Counted from the stretch's first letter, positions 35,901 to 45,701 are shown. The stretch: DNA of 64,000 nucleotides from Streptomyces sp. NBC_01142 (GCF_026341125.1 NZ_JAPEOR010000001.1:2790001-2854000), one strand, 5' to 3'. Translations and numbers: made by a program. The notes: generated by a model not told the origin, from the sequence alone.

Positions 35901-38900
35901 GGAGCAGGCCGCTCTGCGCGCCCACATCGTGGAGACCCTGCCCGAGCACATGATGCCGGCCGCGATCATCGAGTTGCCGGCGCTGCCGCTGACGGTCAAC
36001 GACAAGCTGGACCACAAGGCACTCCCGGCACCGGACTTCGCTCGTGCACCCGACTCCCGGCCTCCGCGGACCGAGCGGGAACGGATGCTCTGCGAGCTGT
36101 TCGCGGACCTCCTCGGCCTGCCCGAGGTCGGCATGGACGACAACTTCTTCCAGCTCGGCGGGCATTCGCTGCTGGCCACCCGGCTGATCAGCAAGGTCCG
36201 GTCCGTGTTCGGCGTGGAGCTGCCGGTGCGCAGCCTGTTCGAGGCGCCGACGGCGGCCGGCCTGCTCGGACGGGTCGACGCCGCGCGCGGTGCCAGGGAG
36301 CCCGTACGGCCGATGCCGCGCCCGGACCGGATCCCGCTGTCGTACGGGCAGCGCCGGCTCTGGGTGCTCAACCAGCTCGACACCGCCGGCGCGGCCTACA
36401 ACATGCCGATGGCGCTGCGGCTCTCGGGAGCACTGGACCGCCCCGCCCTGCAAGCGGCGCTGGCGGATGTGGTGGCCAGGCACGAGGTGCTTCGCACCGT
36501 TCTGCCCGAAATCGATGGCGAGCCGTACCAGCGGATCGTGGACATGCCGGCCGCAGAGCCGGTCATCCCGACGCGGACGGCCCGGGCCACCGAGCTTCCC
36601 GAGCTGATCAGCGACGCGGCCGGACAAGGGTTCGACCTGACGGTGGACCTGCCGCTGCGGCCGCACCTGTACCAACTCGGGCCCGACGAGCACGTGCTGG
36701 TCCTGGTGATCCATCACATCGCCGGCGACGCCTGGTCGGCCGTCCCGCTGGCACGGGATCTCTCCCTCGCCTATGTGGCGCGCACCGGCGGCACGGCCCC
36801 GGACTGGACGCCGTTGCCGGTGCAGTACGCGGACTACGCGTTGTGGCAGCGTGAACTCATCGGTGCGGAAGCCGATCCGGACAGCGTGGCAGCACAGCAG
36901 CTGGCCTACTGGTCGCGGACGCTCGCGGGCCTGCCCGAGGAGCTCACGCTTCCGACCGACCGGCCACGGCCGGTCGCGACCGGCTACCAGGGAGAGCTGG
37001 TCGACCTGAACATCGACGGGGAGCTGCACGCCAGACTCCTCGATGTGGCCCGCTCCCACGACGTGACCCTCTTCATGGTGTTGCAGGCCGCGCTGGCGGG
37101 ATTGCTGACCCGGCTCGGCGCGGGTGACGACATCCCCATCGGCACGCCCGTCGCGGGACGGACCGACGAGACCCTCGACGACCTGATCGGTTTCTTCCTC
37201 AACACGCTGGTACTGCGGACCGACACGTCCAACGACCCGACGTTCAGCGATCTGCTGGCACGCGTGCGGGAGACGGATCTCACGGCGTACGCACATCAGG
37301 ATGTGCCCTTCGAACAGCTCGTGGACAGGCTCAAGCCGGCGCGGTCGCTGGCGCGTCACCCGCTGTTCCAGGTGAGTCTGATGCTGCACAACAACGAGGA
37401 GGCACGGTTCGAGCTTCCCGGGCTGAGGATCGGCCTCGAACCGGTCGGCACGCGCACCACCAAGTTCGACCTGACGCTCTCGGTGTCCGAGAGCCGGGAC
37501 ACGGCGGGTGCGCCTTCCGGGATCAGCGGCGTCCTGGACTTCGCGACCGATCTGTTCGACCGGGTGACAGTCGAGGCGATGGCGGGGTGGCTCGTCGGGT
37601 TCCTGGACGCGGTCGCCGCCGACCCCGGTCTGCGGATCGGAGCCGTCGATCTGCTCGATGCCGAAGAACGCCGTACGCAGTTGGTTCGCTGGAACGACAC
37701 CGAGGCCGAGGTGCCGCAGAACCGGTGGCTGACCGACCTGTTCGAGGAGCAGGCCGCGCGGACCCCGGACGCAACAGCGGTGCGCTCCGGCGACACCGCT
37801 CTCACCTACCGTGAGCTGAACACGAGGGCCAACCGGCTGGCACGCCGGCTGCTGCCGGCCGGCGTCGGCGCGGAACCGATGATCGCTCTGCTTCTTCCGC
37901 GTGGCGTCGACCTGTTGGCCGGTCTTCTGGCGGTGCTGAAGTCGGGAGCCGCCTACATTCCGCTCGACGCCGGGTACCCCGCGGACCGCATCGACCACAT
38001 GCTGACCGATGCGGCCCCGGCGCTTGTCCTGACCACGACCGAGTACGCGGGCCTCCTGCCGCGGGACGTTCCCGCGCTCTGCCTCGACGCGGCCGACGAC
38101 ATCCACCGGCTGCCGGGGGAGAACCTGACCGACCAGGAACTTCCGGGCGGCCGGAATCCGGAGCATGCCGCGTACGTCATCTACACGTCAGGTTCCACGG
38201 GCCGGCCCAAGGGCGTCGTGATCTCCCACGGCGCGCTGCTGAACCTGCTGCTCGCCATGCGGGACACGACCCGGATCGGATGCGAGGACGTCCTGGTGGC
38301 GGTGACGACCATCGCGTTCGACATCGCGACCGTGGAGATGTACCTGCCGCTGCTCGTCGGCGGAAGCATCGTCATCGCCGACCATGACGTCGTGCGGGAT
38401 CCGGTGGAGCTGCCGAAGCTCCTCGCGGACAGTGGCGCCACGATCATGCAGGCCACCCCTTCGCTCTACCAGGCCATGGTGACGGCGGACCCCGGCGCGT
38501 TCCGGGGCATGTCGTTGCTGGTCGGCGGGGAGGCGCTGCCGGCAGATCTCGCCGGCCGTCTCACGGCTGTGGCCGAGCGGGTCGTCAACTGCTACGGCCC
38601 GACCGAGACGACCGTCTGGTCGTCACTCAAGACGCTCACCGGCACTGCGGGGACGCCGTCGATCGGCACTCCGGTCTCCAACACCCGGATGTACGTCCTC
38701 GACGACGCTCTGCGTCCGGTGCCCGTCGGTGTCCCCGGCAGGCTCTACATTGCGGGTGACGGCGTGGCCCGCGGATATCTCCACCAGCCCGCCCTGACCG
38801 CGGAGCGGTTCGTCGTGAACCCGTTCGGGCCCGCCGGTTCCCGGATGTACGACACGGGCGACCAGGCCAGGTGGACCAGGGACGGTGAGCTCCACTTCCT

Positions 38901-40194
38901 CGGCCGGGCCGACCACCAGGTGAAACTCCGCGGCTTCCGGATCGAACCGGGCGAGATCCAGGCGGTTCTGAGCCGGCACGCGAGCGTCGCCGAGGCCGTG
39001 GTGATCCTCCGCGAGGACCGGCCGGGGGTCGAACACCTGGTGGGATACGTCGTCGCGGCTCCCGATGCCGAGGTCGACCTGGACCGGCTGCGTGCTCATG
39101 CGCACCTGGCGTTGCCGGACTACATGGTTCCCGCCGCGCTGGTCGTCCTGCCGGAGCTGCCGCTCACTCCCAATCGCAAGCTCGACCGCAAGGCGTTGCC
39201 CGCGCCGGAGTTCACCTCGGGCGGCCGTCAGCCGCGAACCATCGCGGAGCGTGCCCTGTGCGCGTTGTTCGCGGAGGTCCTGGGTGTCGCCGAGGTCGGT
39301 ATCGACGACGACTTCTTCGCACTCGGCGGGCATTCGCTGCTGGCGGCACGGCTCGCCGGCCGGGCGCGCCGGGAGCTGGGCGTGGAGGTCACGATTCGTG
39401 CCCTGTTCGAGGCGCCGACGGTCGCCGGGCTGTCGGATCGATCGCGCGGCGGCGACCGGGCCGGCGAATTCCCCGTCCTGCTGCGGCTCCGGGCAGGCGG
39501 CTCCGACGCACCGCTCTTCTGCGTACACCCGGCGGCGGGCATCAGCTGGGGCTACGTCGGGCTGCTGCGTCACCTGGATCCGGACCGGGCCGTCTACGGG
39601 CTCCAGTCCAGAGGACTCACCGAGCACGGCTGGAAGCCGGCGAGCACGGCGGACATGGCATCCCAGTACATCGAAGAGATCCGCAAGGTGCAGCCCGAAG
39701 GCCCGTACCACCTGCTGGGGTGGTCGTTCGGCGGTCTCGTCGCGCACGACATCGCGGTCCGGCTCCAGGAGGACGGTCAGCAGGTCGCCTCCCTCACGAT
39801 GCTGGACAGCTATCCCTTCATCGACGATGCCGGACCGGTGCAGTACGACGATCCGGAACTCCTGGCGGCCGTGGCCGGCTCGCTCGGATACGAGTCGGCC
39901 GCCGAGGGGCTGCTGGCCGACTTCGGGGACGACGGCGTTCAGGCACTGGCCAAGGTCTTCGCCGACAACGTGAACCTGCAACGGCACTTCGCACCCCGGG
40001 TGTTCGACGGTGACGTGCTGTTCTTCGCCGCCACGGAGGAACGCCCCCCGGGGTCGCCCGAGGCCGCGGCATGGCAGCCGTTCGTGACCGGACGCATCGA
40101 GATTCACCCGATCGCCGAGGCCCACGGGGCGCTGACCCGGCCGATCCCGATGGCGGAGATCGGACCGGTGCTCTCCGTCCGGCTGAAGCCATGA
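32965..40194 (+). CDS. NRPS, two modules with terminal thioesterase: C-A-T-C-A-T-TE
   Basis: A 2409-residue synthetase that probably ends the assembly line. First condensation domain: HHIVLDSWS at about H178, with Ser in place of the usual Gly after Asp. A1 core TSGSSGKPKG near 674, T1 Ser S1068. Second condensation domain HHIAGDAWS at about H1250, A2 core TSGSTGRPKG near 1741, T2 Ser S2124. The type I thioesterase has S2254 in GWSFGG, D2281 and H2387. The pocket readings are tentative: A1 D-G-E-S-S-G-V-V-L-K, A2 D-I-V-Q-L-G-C-V-W-K, the latter weakly glycine-like. A short in-frame hexamer repeat is embedded in A1. GGAGGGGAG precedes ATG 32965. Confidence 0.95.
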   Translation: MRQDLRQRLARLTPEQRERLLQDMRTERVKRRAEDVIRPVDRDRPLPLSFAQARMWFLDQLAPGLPLYNTPLAMRLRGPLDRRALIEALNAVAARHEVLRTRYVGTEDGPRQVIDPAGPVALETLELGACDEAERGPRALKVAAAAGSRPFDLARGPLVRGTLARFTDDDHVFVLAMHHIVLDSWSVPLLMRELSECYLAIKAGFRPAQDPLPVQCADYAIWQRERLSGGGADADLDYWRHRLADLTVLEFPTDRPRPVDRTWLGENITAEYPAELQRGLTALADRAQVRLLPVMVAGFSALLSRYTNQHDIALGSVFTGRSRPEIEPLIGYFANTVVLRTDTSGDPSFLALLARADDAVLGAHSHQDLPFDQLVENLGIERDPARNPLFQFALYQADADRSGSRLGDVRVDELPVDLGASRFDVGLGFSELPAGGLHLNMEFSSELFDRPRTARLLDHYRRVLASAVARPDSPLSELEVMSPAEREQVVVRWNDTGRDWSVRTVCDAFQATVATAGDAPALGFGDLELSFAELNARANRLAHFLISRGAGPERRVALAMGRNDHLVVSILAVLKSGAAYMPVDLEYPAERIAFMLADTDPVLLVTTAVDESYIPDATATATATGTGTGTGIERIVLDSEETSQALRNCPATDPTDADRIAALDPAHPAYVLYTSGSSGKPKGVIVEHRCLVNLLDSQRRRVYDPATAALGRPLRTAHVLALSFDGSWEGMLWMLAGHSLYLVDDETRRDPAATARLMIERRVDAMTSTPSFAEQLIGGGVLDDEAHCPSVLSFGGEQISEWMWQRLRTTPGLRAFNVYGPTEATVLATIADFADSGHPVIGRPVDNVRAYVLDSRLRPLPIGVPGELFLAGAGVARGYLNQPGLTADRFLPDPAGGPGTRMYRTGDRARWNAEGNLEFLGRNDDQVKIRGFRIELGEIETALVAHEGVAQATVTTFAADGAQDERLVAYVVPQPGTVLEQAALRAHIVETLPEHMMPAAIIELPALPLTVNDKLDHKALPAPDFARAPDSRPPRTERERMLCELFADLLGLPEVGMDDNFFQLGGHSLLATRLISKVRSVFGVELPVRSLFEAPTAAGLLGRVDAARGAREPVRPMPRPDRIPLSYGQRRLWVLNQLDTAGAAYNMPMALRLSGALDRPALQAALADVVARHEVLRTVLPEIDGEPYQRIVDMPAAEPVIPTRTARATELPELISDAAGQGFDLTVDLPLRPHLYQLGPDEHVLVLVIHHIAGDAWSAVPLARDLSLAYVARTGGTAPDWTPLPVQYADYALWQRELIGAEADPDSVAAQQLAYWSRTLAGLPEELTLPTDRPRPVATGYQGELVDLNIDGELHARLLDVARSHDVTLFMVLQAALAGLLTRLGAGDDIPIGTPVAGRTDETLDDLIGFFLNTLVLRTDTSNDPTFSDLLARVRETDLTAYAHQDVPFEQLVDRLKPARSLARHPLFQVSLMLHNNEEARFELPGLRIGLEPVGTRTTKFDLTLSVSESRDTAGAPSGISGVLDFATDLFDRVTVEAMAGWLVGFLDAVAADPGLRIGAVDLLDAEERRTQLVRWNDTEAEVPQNRWLTDLFEEQAARTPDATAVRSGDTALTYRELNTRANRLARRLLPAGVGAEPMIALLLPRGVDLLAGLLAVLKSGAAYIPLDAGYPADRIDHMLTDAAPALVLTTTEYAGLLPRDVPALCLDAADDIHRLPGENLTDQELPGGRNPEHAAYVIYTSGSTGRPKGVVISHGALLNLLLAMRDTTRIGCEDVLVAVTTIAFDIATVEMYLPLLVGGSIVIADHDVVRDPVELPKLLADSGATIMQATPSLYQAMVTADPGAFRGMSLLVGGEALPADLAGRLTAVAERVVNCYGPTETTVWSSLKTLTGTAGTPSIGTPVSNTRMYVLDDALRPVPVGVPGRLYIAGDGVARGYLHQPALTAERFVVNPFGPAGSRMYDTGDQARWTRDGELHFLGRADHQVKLRGFRIEPGEIQAVLSRHASVAEAVVILREDRPGVEHLVGYVVAAPDAEVDLDRLRAHAHLALPDYMVPAALVVLPELPLTPNRKLDRKALPAPEFTSGGRQPRTIAERALCALFAEVLGVAEVGIDDDFFALGGHSLLAARLAGRARRELGVEVTIRALFEAPTVAGLSDRSRGGDRAGEFPVLLRLRAGGSDAPLFCVHPAAGISWGYVGLLRHLDPDRAVYGLQSRGLTEHGWKPASTADMASQYIEEIRKVQPEGPYHLLGWSFGGLVAHDIAVRLQEDGQQVASLTMLDSYPFIDDAGPVQYDDPELLAAVAGSLGYESAAEGLLADFGDDGVQALAKVFADNVNLQRHFAPRVFDGDVLFFAATEERPPGSPEAAAWQPFVTGRIEIHPIAEAHGALTRPIPMAEIGPVLSVRLKP
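34813..34854. repeat. Hexanucleotide tandem repeat inside an NRPS A domain
   Basis: Four copies of GCAACC (34813-34836) are followed by three of GGAACC (34837-34854). They encode alternating Ala-Thr then Gly-Thr between the A2 and A3 core motifs, a surface loop. The unit is a multiple of three, so changes in copy number keep the frame. Confidence 0.9.
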
Positions 40195-40233
40195 CGATCA
40201 AGTTCTTCACTCACAGACGGAGCGGGGCTGTAC

Positions 40234-43200
40234 GTGTTCATTGATCTTCCTTCCGTGGTGCGCGGACATGCCGGCCTGCGAGGCTCGGCGCAGGCGCTGA
40301 CCTTCGCTCCGACGACGCTGGGGACGCCGAGGACCGATCTGACGTTCGGACAGGTGGACGACAGATCGCGTGCGGTGGCGGGCGTGCTTCAGCAGCGGCT
40401 CGGTCCCGGCGACCGTGTACTGATCATCATTCCGACCGCGCCCGAGTTCGTGCCGGCCTTCCTGGGATGCCTCGCGGCCGGCGTCATCGCGGTCCCGCTG
40501 CCCCTGCCGGTCGACGAGTCCTCCACCCAACGGGTGTTGAACGTGGCCAAGGACTGCTCGGCCACCGCCGTCCTTTCGATGTCCCCGGTCCGCCAGTACC
40601 TGGGCGACACCCCCTTCATGCAGCAGCTCGATCCTTCGATCGCCTGGATCGACGTCGATCTTGTCGACGAGGGGGAGTCCTCGGGGTGGTCGCAGTGCGG
40701 CATCGCGCCGGAAGACGTGGCCTTCCTGCAGTACACGTCGGGTTCGACGAAGGCTCCGCGCGGCGTGGTCGTTTCGCACGGCAGCCTCATGCACAACGAA
40801 GCCGCCATCCAGAAGTGCTTCGGAGTCACCCCGGACTCGACCAGCGTCAGCTGGCTGCCTCTGCACCACGACATGGGATTGATCGGCGGTCTGCTGCAGC
40901 CGCTGTACACGGGCTCCCGCGCCGTCATCCTCGATCCACTGTCCTTCCTGCAACGGCCCGCCTCGTGGCTGGAGGCGATCTCCGAGGAGAAGGCCCAGAT
41001 CAGTGGCGGACCCAACTTCGCCTACGACCTGTGCGTACGGAAGATCACCGAAGAGGAGAAGGCACGGCTCGACCTGAGTTCATGGCGGCTTGCCTTCAAC
41101 GGGGCGGCCCCCGTCTCGCCGCGGAGCCTGCGGTCGTTCACCGAGACCTTCGGCGAGGTGGGATTCCGGTCCCCGACACACACGCCCTGCTACGGCCTGG
41201 CCGAGGTGACGCTGCTCGTGGCGAGCGCCGAGGCGACCGTGGACTGCGAGAGCCGCTCGTTCTCCGTCGAATCCCTGGAACAGGGCCTGGCGCTCGAGGA
41301 GAAGGCACCGGACGCGGGACGTGAGCTGGTCTCCTACCGACTGCTCGAACATGCCTCCGTGCGTGTGGTCGATCCCGGCGACAGGCGACCGCTTGCCGAG
41401 GGGCACATCGGCGAGATCTGGGTGGACAGCGACAGCAACGGATCGGGCTACTGGGGCGACTCTGCCGGAAGCCTCTCCGCCTTCGGCGCCACGGTGGCCG
41501 GGGACGAATCGGCCACCTATGTGCGTACCGGGGACCTCGGCTTCCTCCACCGGGGCCGACTCCATGTGACCGGGCGGATGAAGGACCTGGTCATTCATCG
41601 GGGCCGCAACCTCCACCCGGAGGACCTCGAGGTCGACGTGGCCGCGAGCAGCCCGTCGCTCAGGCCGGGTTGTGGCGCGATCTTCAGTGTGGACGGCGAC
41701 GGCGAGGAGGCAATGGTCGTCTGCCAGGAGGTTCGTACGGGCACTCCGCAGGAGCAGTACCCGGAGCTGGTGCGCGGGATCAGGGAGGTGCTCTCCCGTC
41801 GGTACGGAGTCTCTGCCCGGACGATTGCGCTGGTGCCGGCAGGCGCGATCATCAAGACGTCCAGCGGCAAGGTCCAGCGCTACACGGCCAGGACGAAGTT
41901 CCTGGCGGACACACTGCCCGTGCTGTGGTCCGAGACCTCGGACGCCGGGCCGGACGGAACAGTGCGGATGTCCGACCTGATCAGCGCCCACACCTTCCAA
42001 GAGGCGGACGGAGCAGACCGGATAGACCTCCTCACGCGCGCCATCCGCGCGTATCTCCAGCAGGTGCTCGGCGCGGACGAGCCGCTGGACGAATGGGCGT
42101 CGCCCACCTCACTGGGTGTGGATTCGCTGACGGCGGTGCAGCTGCAGCACGAGATCGAGAACCTGCTCGGGGTGCGGCTCCGCCCGAGCCTGGTGCTGCG
42201 GGCGGAATCGATCGCGGAGCTGGCCGAGACCGCGCTGGAGCACACCGCGCGGCCGACGAGCCCGGCCCCCGGCCCCGGCCGAGAGGATTACGAACTGACA
42301 GAGACGCAGCGCGCGCTGTGGTTCCTCCAGCGCACGTCGCCCGACAGTTACGCCTACAACGTCACCCGCGCCTTCAGCCTGACGGGCGACGTCGACATCG
42401 AGCGGCTGTCCGCCGCGCTCAACGCGGTGGTCCGCCGGCACGCCAACCTGCGGCTGTCCCTGCGGACGGTCGACGGCAGCCCGACCGCACACGTCGAGCC
42501 CGAGTGGGACGTGCGACCGGAGATCGTTGACGCGCGGTCATGGACGGAGGACCAGGTACAGGACTGGATCGCTGATCTGGCCACGAGGCCCTTCGTTCTC
42601 GAACAGGACAGGTTGATCCGGGCGGCGGTCGTCCGCCGGGAGGACTGCCACCTCCTGGTGCTGTCGCTGCATCACATCGTGTGTGATCTGACCTCGCTGG
42701 CCATCATTCTCGGGCAGTTCAAGGAGGCGTACGGTCCGGCTCCGGTCCGGGACGAGAGCGAGGATCCCGGCCTGTCGCCGTCCGCGCTGGAGCGTGCGGC
42801 ACTCGCCGACCGGGGTGAGGAGCTCACTGCCTACTGGAAGGAACAGCTCGCGGGAGACCTGCCCGTGCTGGAGCTTCCCTCCAGCACCCGGAGCAGGGGG
42901 CACGCGGGCGCCACCGCCTCCTTCGAGGGTTCCCGGGAGCTGTTGTCCGCACTGACGCGGATCGCCCGGGACGAGGGGCTGACTCTGCACAACGTGCTGC
43001 TTGCCAGCTTCCAGGTGCTGCTGCACCGCGTGAGCGGGCAGTCCGACGTGGTGGTCGGCGTGCCGGTGGCGGGCCGGACGCATCAGGAACTCGCCTCCCA
43101 CGTCGGCTACTTGGTCAACGTGCTGCCGATCCGGTCGGGATTCGGTTCCGGCATCGGCTTCGGGGAATTCGCGTCCACGGCGCACCAGCGGATGCTGGAC

Positions 43201-45531
43201 GCCCTGGACCACCAGGACCTGCCTTTCCCCGTCATGACACAGCAGATCAACCCCGATCGCACCGCCGGTGCGCCGCCGATCTTCCAGGCGATGTTCAGCC
43301 ACTACTCCGCCGCGCTGCCCGGCGGCCGGTCGGTGGCGGGAGCGGTTCTGGGCGATCCGTCCTCGGTGCTGGATCTGGACGGTGTCACCCTGCGCGGCTA
43401 CGCAGTCCCGGACCCCACGGCCCAGTCGGACATCTCACTGAACGTGGCCGAGTTCCATGACTCCCTGCACTTCGGATTGCAGTTCGACACCGCGCTGGTG
43501 CCGCGTGCGCAGGCGGAGCAGTTCATGGTGGCCTACAAGGCGCTGCTGAGTGCTGTCGCGGCGGATCCGCAGGCCGACGTGGCCAGGCTCCCCCTGGTGG
43601 ACTCCGACGGCGTGAAGGACCTGATCGCGACCGGTACCGGACCTCGTACTCCCCGCGAGGAGCACTACCTGGCGACCTTCGAACGGCAGGTGGTACGTAC
43701 ACCGGAGGCTCTGGCAGTCGACGACGGCACCGATCGGCTGAGCTATGCCGAGCTCAACGGGCGGGCGAATCACGTCGCGGAGCAATTGCGGGAGGCGGGC
43801 ATCGGCTCCGAAGCGAACGTCGTGATGTGCGCCGGCCGCACGGCCGACTTCCTGGTGGCGCTGCTCGGCATCCACAAAGCAGGCGCCTGCTACGTACCGA
43901 TCAGCCAGACGGAGGCGCCACGGCGCGTCGCGGACATGATGGCCACCCTCGGCGCCCGCGGGGTCATCGCGGACGGGAAGGGCCAGGCCCTCGTGGACCG
44001 GGCGCTCACCGAACGGGACGACATCGACCGGCCTCAGGTGTTCGCCATCGACGAGCTGTGCGACGGCCGTACCGAGCAGAACCCGCTGTGCTCCACCCCG
44101 ATGATCGGCAGCGCGTACATCATTCACACGTCGGGATCCACCGGCGTACCGAAAGCCGCGATCGTGACGATGGGGGGAATGACCAATCACCTCTGGCAGA
44201 TGATCGAGCATTTCGGCATCGAGTCGCACGACTGTATCGGCCAGACGGCGCCCGCCACGTTCGACATCTCTGTGTGGCAATTCCTTTCGCCTCTGATGGT
44301 GGGCGCCAGGCTCCGGATCGTCGACGATTCGCGTGTCATGTCGCCGGCGAAGCTCAGGGATTCGATCGTCGAGAGCAGAATGAGTCTCATGGAGGTCGTG
44401 CCTGTCGTGGTGGCGGCGCTGCTGGAGGCCGGTATTCAGCACGAGTCCCACGCTCTTCGTGCGATGATCTCCGGCGGCGAGGCGTTGAGCTGGGAAACCG
44501 CTCGGCAGTGGCTTTCCGAATGCCCGACCGTTGACCTCTACAACGCTTATGGGCCGACCGAGTGCGCCGACGACGTCAGCATCTATCAGGTGACCGAGGA
44601 TTCTGATCAGTCTCGGCCGGTGTCGATCGGAAAGCCGCTGGCCAATATGACCGTATATATCCTCGACAATGAACTCGGGCTGGTGCCGAAGGGCATGGTG
44701 GGTTCATTGTGGGTCGGCGGGCTGGGCGTCGGACGCGGATATCTGGGAAACCCGGGCCGTACGGCCGAGGCCTTCATTCCCGACCCCTTCGGCGAACCGG
44801 GGGCCCGCCTCTATCGCACGGGTGATCTGGCGCGGTTCACCGTCGATGACGACCTCGAGTACATGGGACGCGTCGACCGGCAGATCAAGATGCGCGGTCT
44901 GCGCATCGAGCCCGGCGAGGTGGAGGCCATGCTGCGGCAGGTCCCGGGCGTTGCCGACGCGGTGGCGAAGGTGCATCGGACCCGGCAGGGCATGTCCCTG
45001 GTCGCCTACCTCGTAATGGAGGGCGAGGGCGAATCGAGACAGCTCGTGGCAGGGGAGTACGAGCACATCAGGCTGGCGCTGACCGACCGGCTGCCCAGGC
45101 ACATGATCCCGACGGTGTTCGTGCGCGTCGGGGATCTGCCGCGGCTCAGCAACGGAAAGATCAACTATGGCGCCCTCGACTACGAGCCCGTCGAGTCCTC
45201 CAGTGAGATGAGCGCCGAGCTGCTGAGCGATCCCACCGTTGCCGCGGTCAGATCGATCTGGAGTGAGCTTCTCGACCATGAGGCGCTTGCGTGGCAGGAC
45301 AATTTCTTCCTGCTCGGCGGCCATTCACTGCTGGCGCTGAGAATGATCGACAAAGTGGGCCAGGATCTGTCCGTCGACCTGGAGATCGATGCGGTGTTCG
45401 CCAATCCGACCCTGAACGAGTTTGTGGAGGCGGTGCGCCATGCAAAGCCTCGCTCGCATGCGGTAACCCCCATCTCGAAGATTTCCCGAGTTCCGGTCGG
45501 CGGCCGGCGTATGCATCGATCAGAGCCTTAA
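40234..45531 (+). CDS. Hybrid starter protein: fatty acyl-AMP ligase-ACP-C-A-T
   Basis: A 1765-residue protein. Residues 1-575 are a fatty acyl-AMP ligase (QYTSGSTKAPRG near 166, LPLHHDMGLIGG, and the FAAL-type ending KTSSGKVQRY). An ACP follows with S631 in GVDSLT. A condensation domain (HHIVCDLTS, about H813), an adenylation domain (HTSGSTGVPKA near 1298, YGPTECADD) and a T domain with S1698 in GGHSL complete one amino acid module. It therefore loads a fatty acid and joins it to the first residue. The pocket reads D-I-W-V-I-G-A-D-D-K; the two acidic positions suggest a basic or amino-bearing substrate, but this is tentative. GTG 40234 lies 39 bp after the preceding NRPS stop. Confidence 0.94.
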   Translation: MFIDLPSVVRGHAGLRGSAQALTFAPTTLGTPRTDLTFGQVDDRSRAVAGVLQQRLGPGDRVLIIIPTAPEFVPAFLGCLAAGVIAVPLPLPVDESSTQRVLNVAKDCSATAVLSMSPVRQYLGDTPFMQQLDPSIAWIDVDLVDEGESSGWSQCGIAPEDVAFLQYTSGSTKAPRGVVVSHGSLMHNEAAIQKCFGVTPDSTSVSWLPLHHDMGLIGGLLQPLYTGSRAVILDPLSFLQRPASWLEAISEEKAQISGGPNFAYDLCVRKITEEEKARLDLSSWRLAFNGAAPVSPRSLRSFTETFGEVGFRSPTHTPCYGLAEVTLLVASAEATVDCESRSFSVESLEQGLALEEKAPDAGRELVSYRLLEHASVRVVDPGDRRPLAEGHIGEIWVDSDSNGSGYWGDSAGSLSAFGATVAGDESATYVRTGDLGFLHRGRLHVTGRMKDLVIHRGRNLHPEDLEVDVAASSPSLRPGCGAIFSVDGDGEEAMVVCQEVRTGTPQEQYPELVRGIREVLSRRYGVSARTIALVPAGAIIKTSSGKVQRYTARTKFLADTLPVLWSETSDAGPDGTVRMSDLISAHTFQEADGADRIDLLTRAIRAYLQQVLGADEPLDEWASPTSLGVDSLTAVQLQHEIENLLGVRLRPSLVLRAESIAELAETALEHTARPTSPAPGPGREDYELTETQRALWFLQRTSPDSYAYNVTRAFSLTGDVDIERLSAALNAVVRRHANLRLSLRTVDGSPTAHVEPEWDVRPEIVDARSWTEDQVQDWIADLATRPFVLEQDRLIRAAVVRREDCHLLVLSLHHIVCDLTSLAIILGQFKEAYGPAPVRDESEDPGLSPSALERAALADRGEELTAYWKEQLAGDLPVLELPSSTRSRGHAGATASFEGSRELLSALTRIARDEGLTLHNVLLASFQVLLHRVSGQSDVVVGVPVAGRTHQELASHVGYLVNVLPIRSGFGSGIGFGEFASTAHQRMLDALDHQDLPFPVMTQQINPDRTAGAPPIFQAMFSHYSAALPGGRSVAGAVLGDPSSVLDLDGVTLRGYAVPDPTAQSDISLNVAEFHDSLHFGLQFDTALVPRAQAEQFMVAYKALLSAVAADPQADVARLPLVDSDGVKDLIATGTGPRTPREEHYLATFERQVVRTPEALAVDDGTDRLSYAELNGRANHVAEQLREAGIGSEANVVMCAGRTADFLVALLGIHKAGACYVPISQTEAPRRVADMMATLGARGVIADGKGQALVDRALTERDDIDRPQVFAIDELCDGRTEQNPLCSTPMIGSAYIIHTSGSTGVPKAAIVTMGGMTNHLWQMIEHFGIESHDCIGQTAPATFDISVWQFLSPLMVGARLRIVDDSRVMSPAKLRDSIVESRMSLMEVVPVVVAALLEAGIQHESHALRAMISGGEALSWETARQWLSECPTVDLYNAYGPTECADDVSIYQVTEDSDQSRPVSIGKPLANMTVYILDNELGLVPKGMVGSLWVGGLGVGRGYLGNPGRTAEAFIPDPFGEPGARLYRTGDLARFTVDDDLEYMGRVDRQIKMRGLRIEPGEVEAMLRQVPGVADAVAKVHRTRQGMSLVAYLVMEGEGESRQLVAGEYEHIRLALTDRLPRHMIPTVFVRVGDLPRLSNGKINYGALDYEPVESSSEMSAELLSDPTVAAVRSIWSELLDHEALAWQDNFFLLGGHSLLALRMIDKVGQDLSVDLEIDAVFANPTLNEFVEAVRHAKPRSHAVTPISKISRVPVGGRRMHRSEP

Positions 45532-45545
45532 ATCAGACGAGCCGA

Positions 45546-45585
45546 CTCTGTCGTTCCCCTCGATCTATTTCGGCGAACGGCAGAG
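45546..45585 (+). terminator. Probable terminator after the NRPS operon
   Basis: Arms at 45546-45556 (CTCTGTCGTTC) and 45575-45585 pair over 11 bp with one G-U. They close an 18-base loop and are followed by TTTGT. It lies 14 bases after the NRPS stop. Confidence 0.5.
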
Positions 45586-45620
45586 TTTGTGCTGCAAAGA
45601 AACGGCTCAAATATTATGGC

Positions 45621-45650
45621 TTGAGCGCAAAGCGCGGTTGTGTTTAGATA
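45621..45650 (+). promoter_or_regulatory. Probable promoter of the small peptide operon
   Basis: TTGAGC (45621-45626) and TAGATA (45645-45650) are separated by 18 bases within an unusually AT-rich patch. They lie about 50 bases ahead of the peptide start. Confidence 0.45.
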
Positions 45651-45701
45651 AATGGGCAAGTTCGGTCCGTGCCCAAGACGGCACCTTCATCGGGAGTGCA
45701 T

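Noticed and set aside
34174..38166. Long minus-strand frame (about 1330 codons)
   Set aside because: Antisense shadow of the two-module synthetase; no motifs and biased composition.
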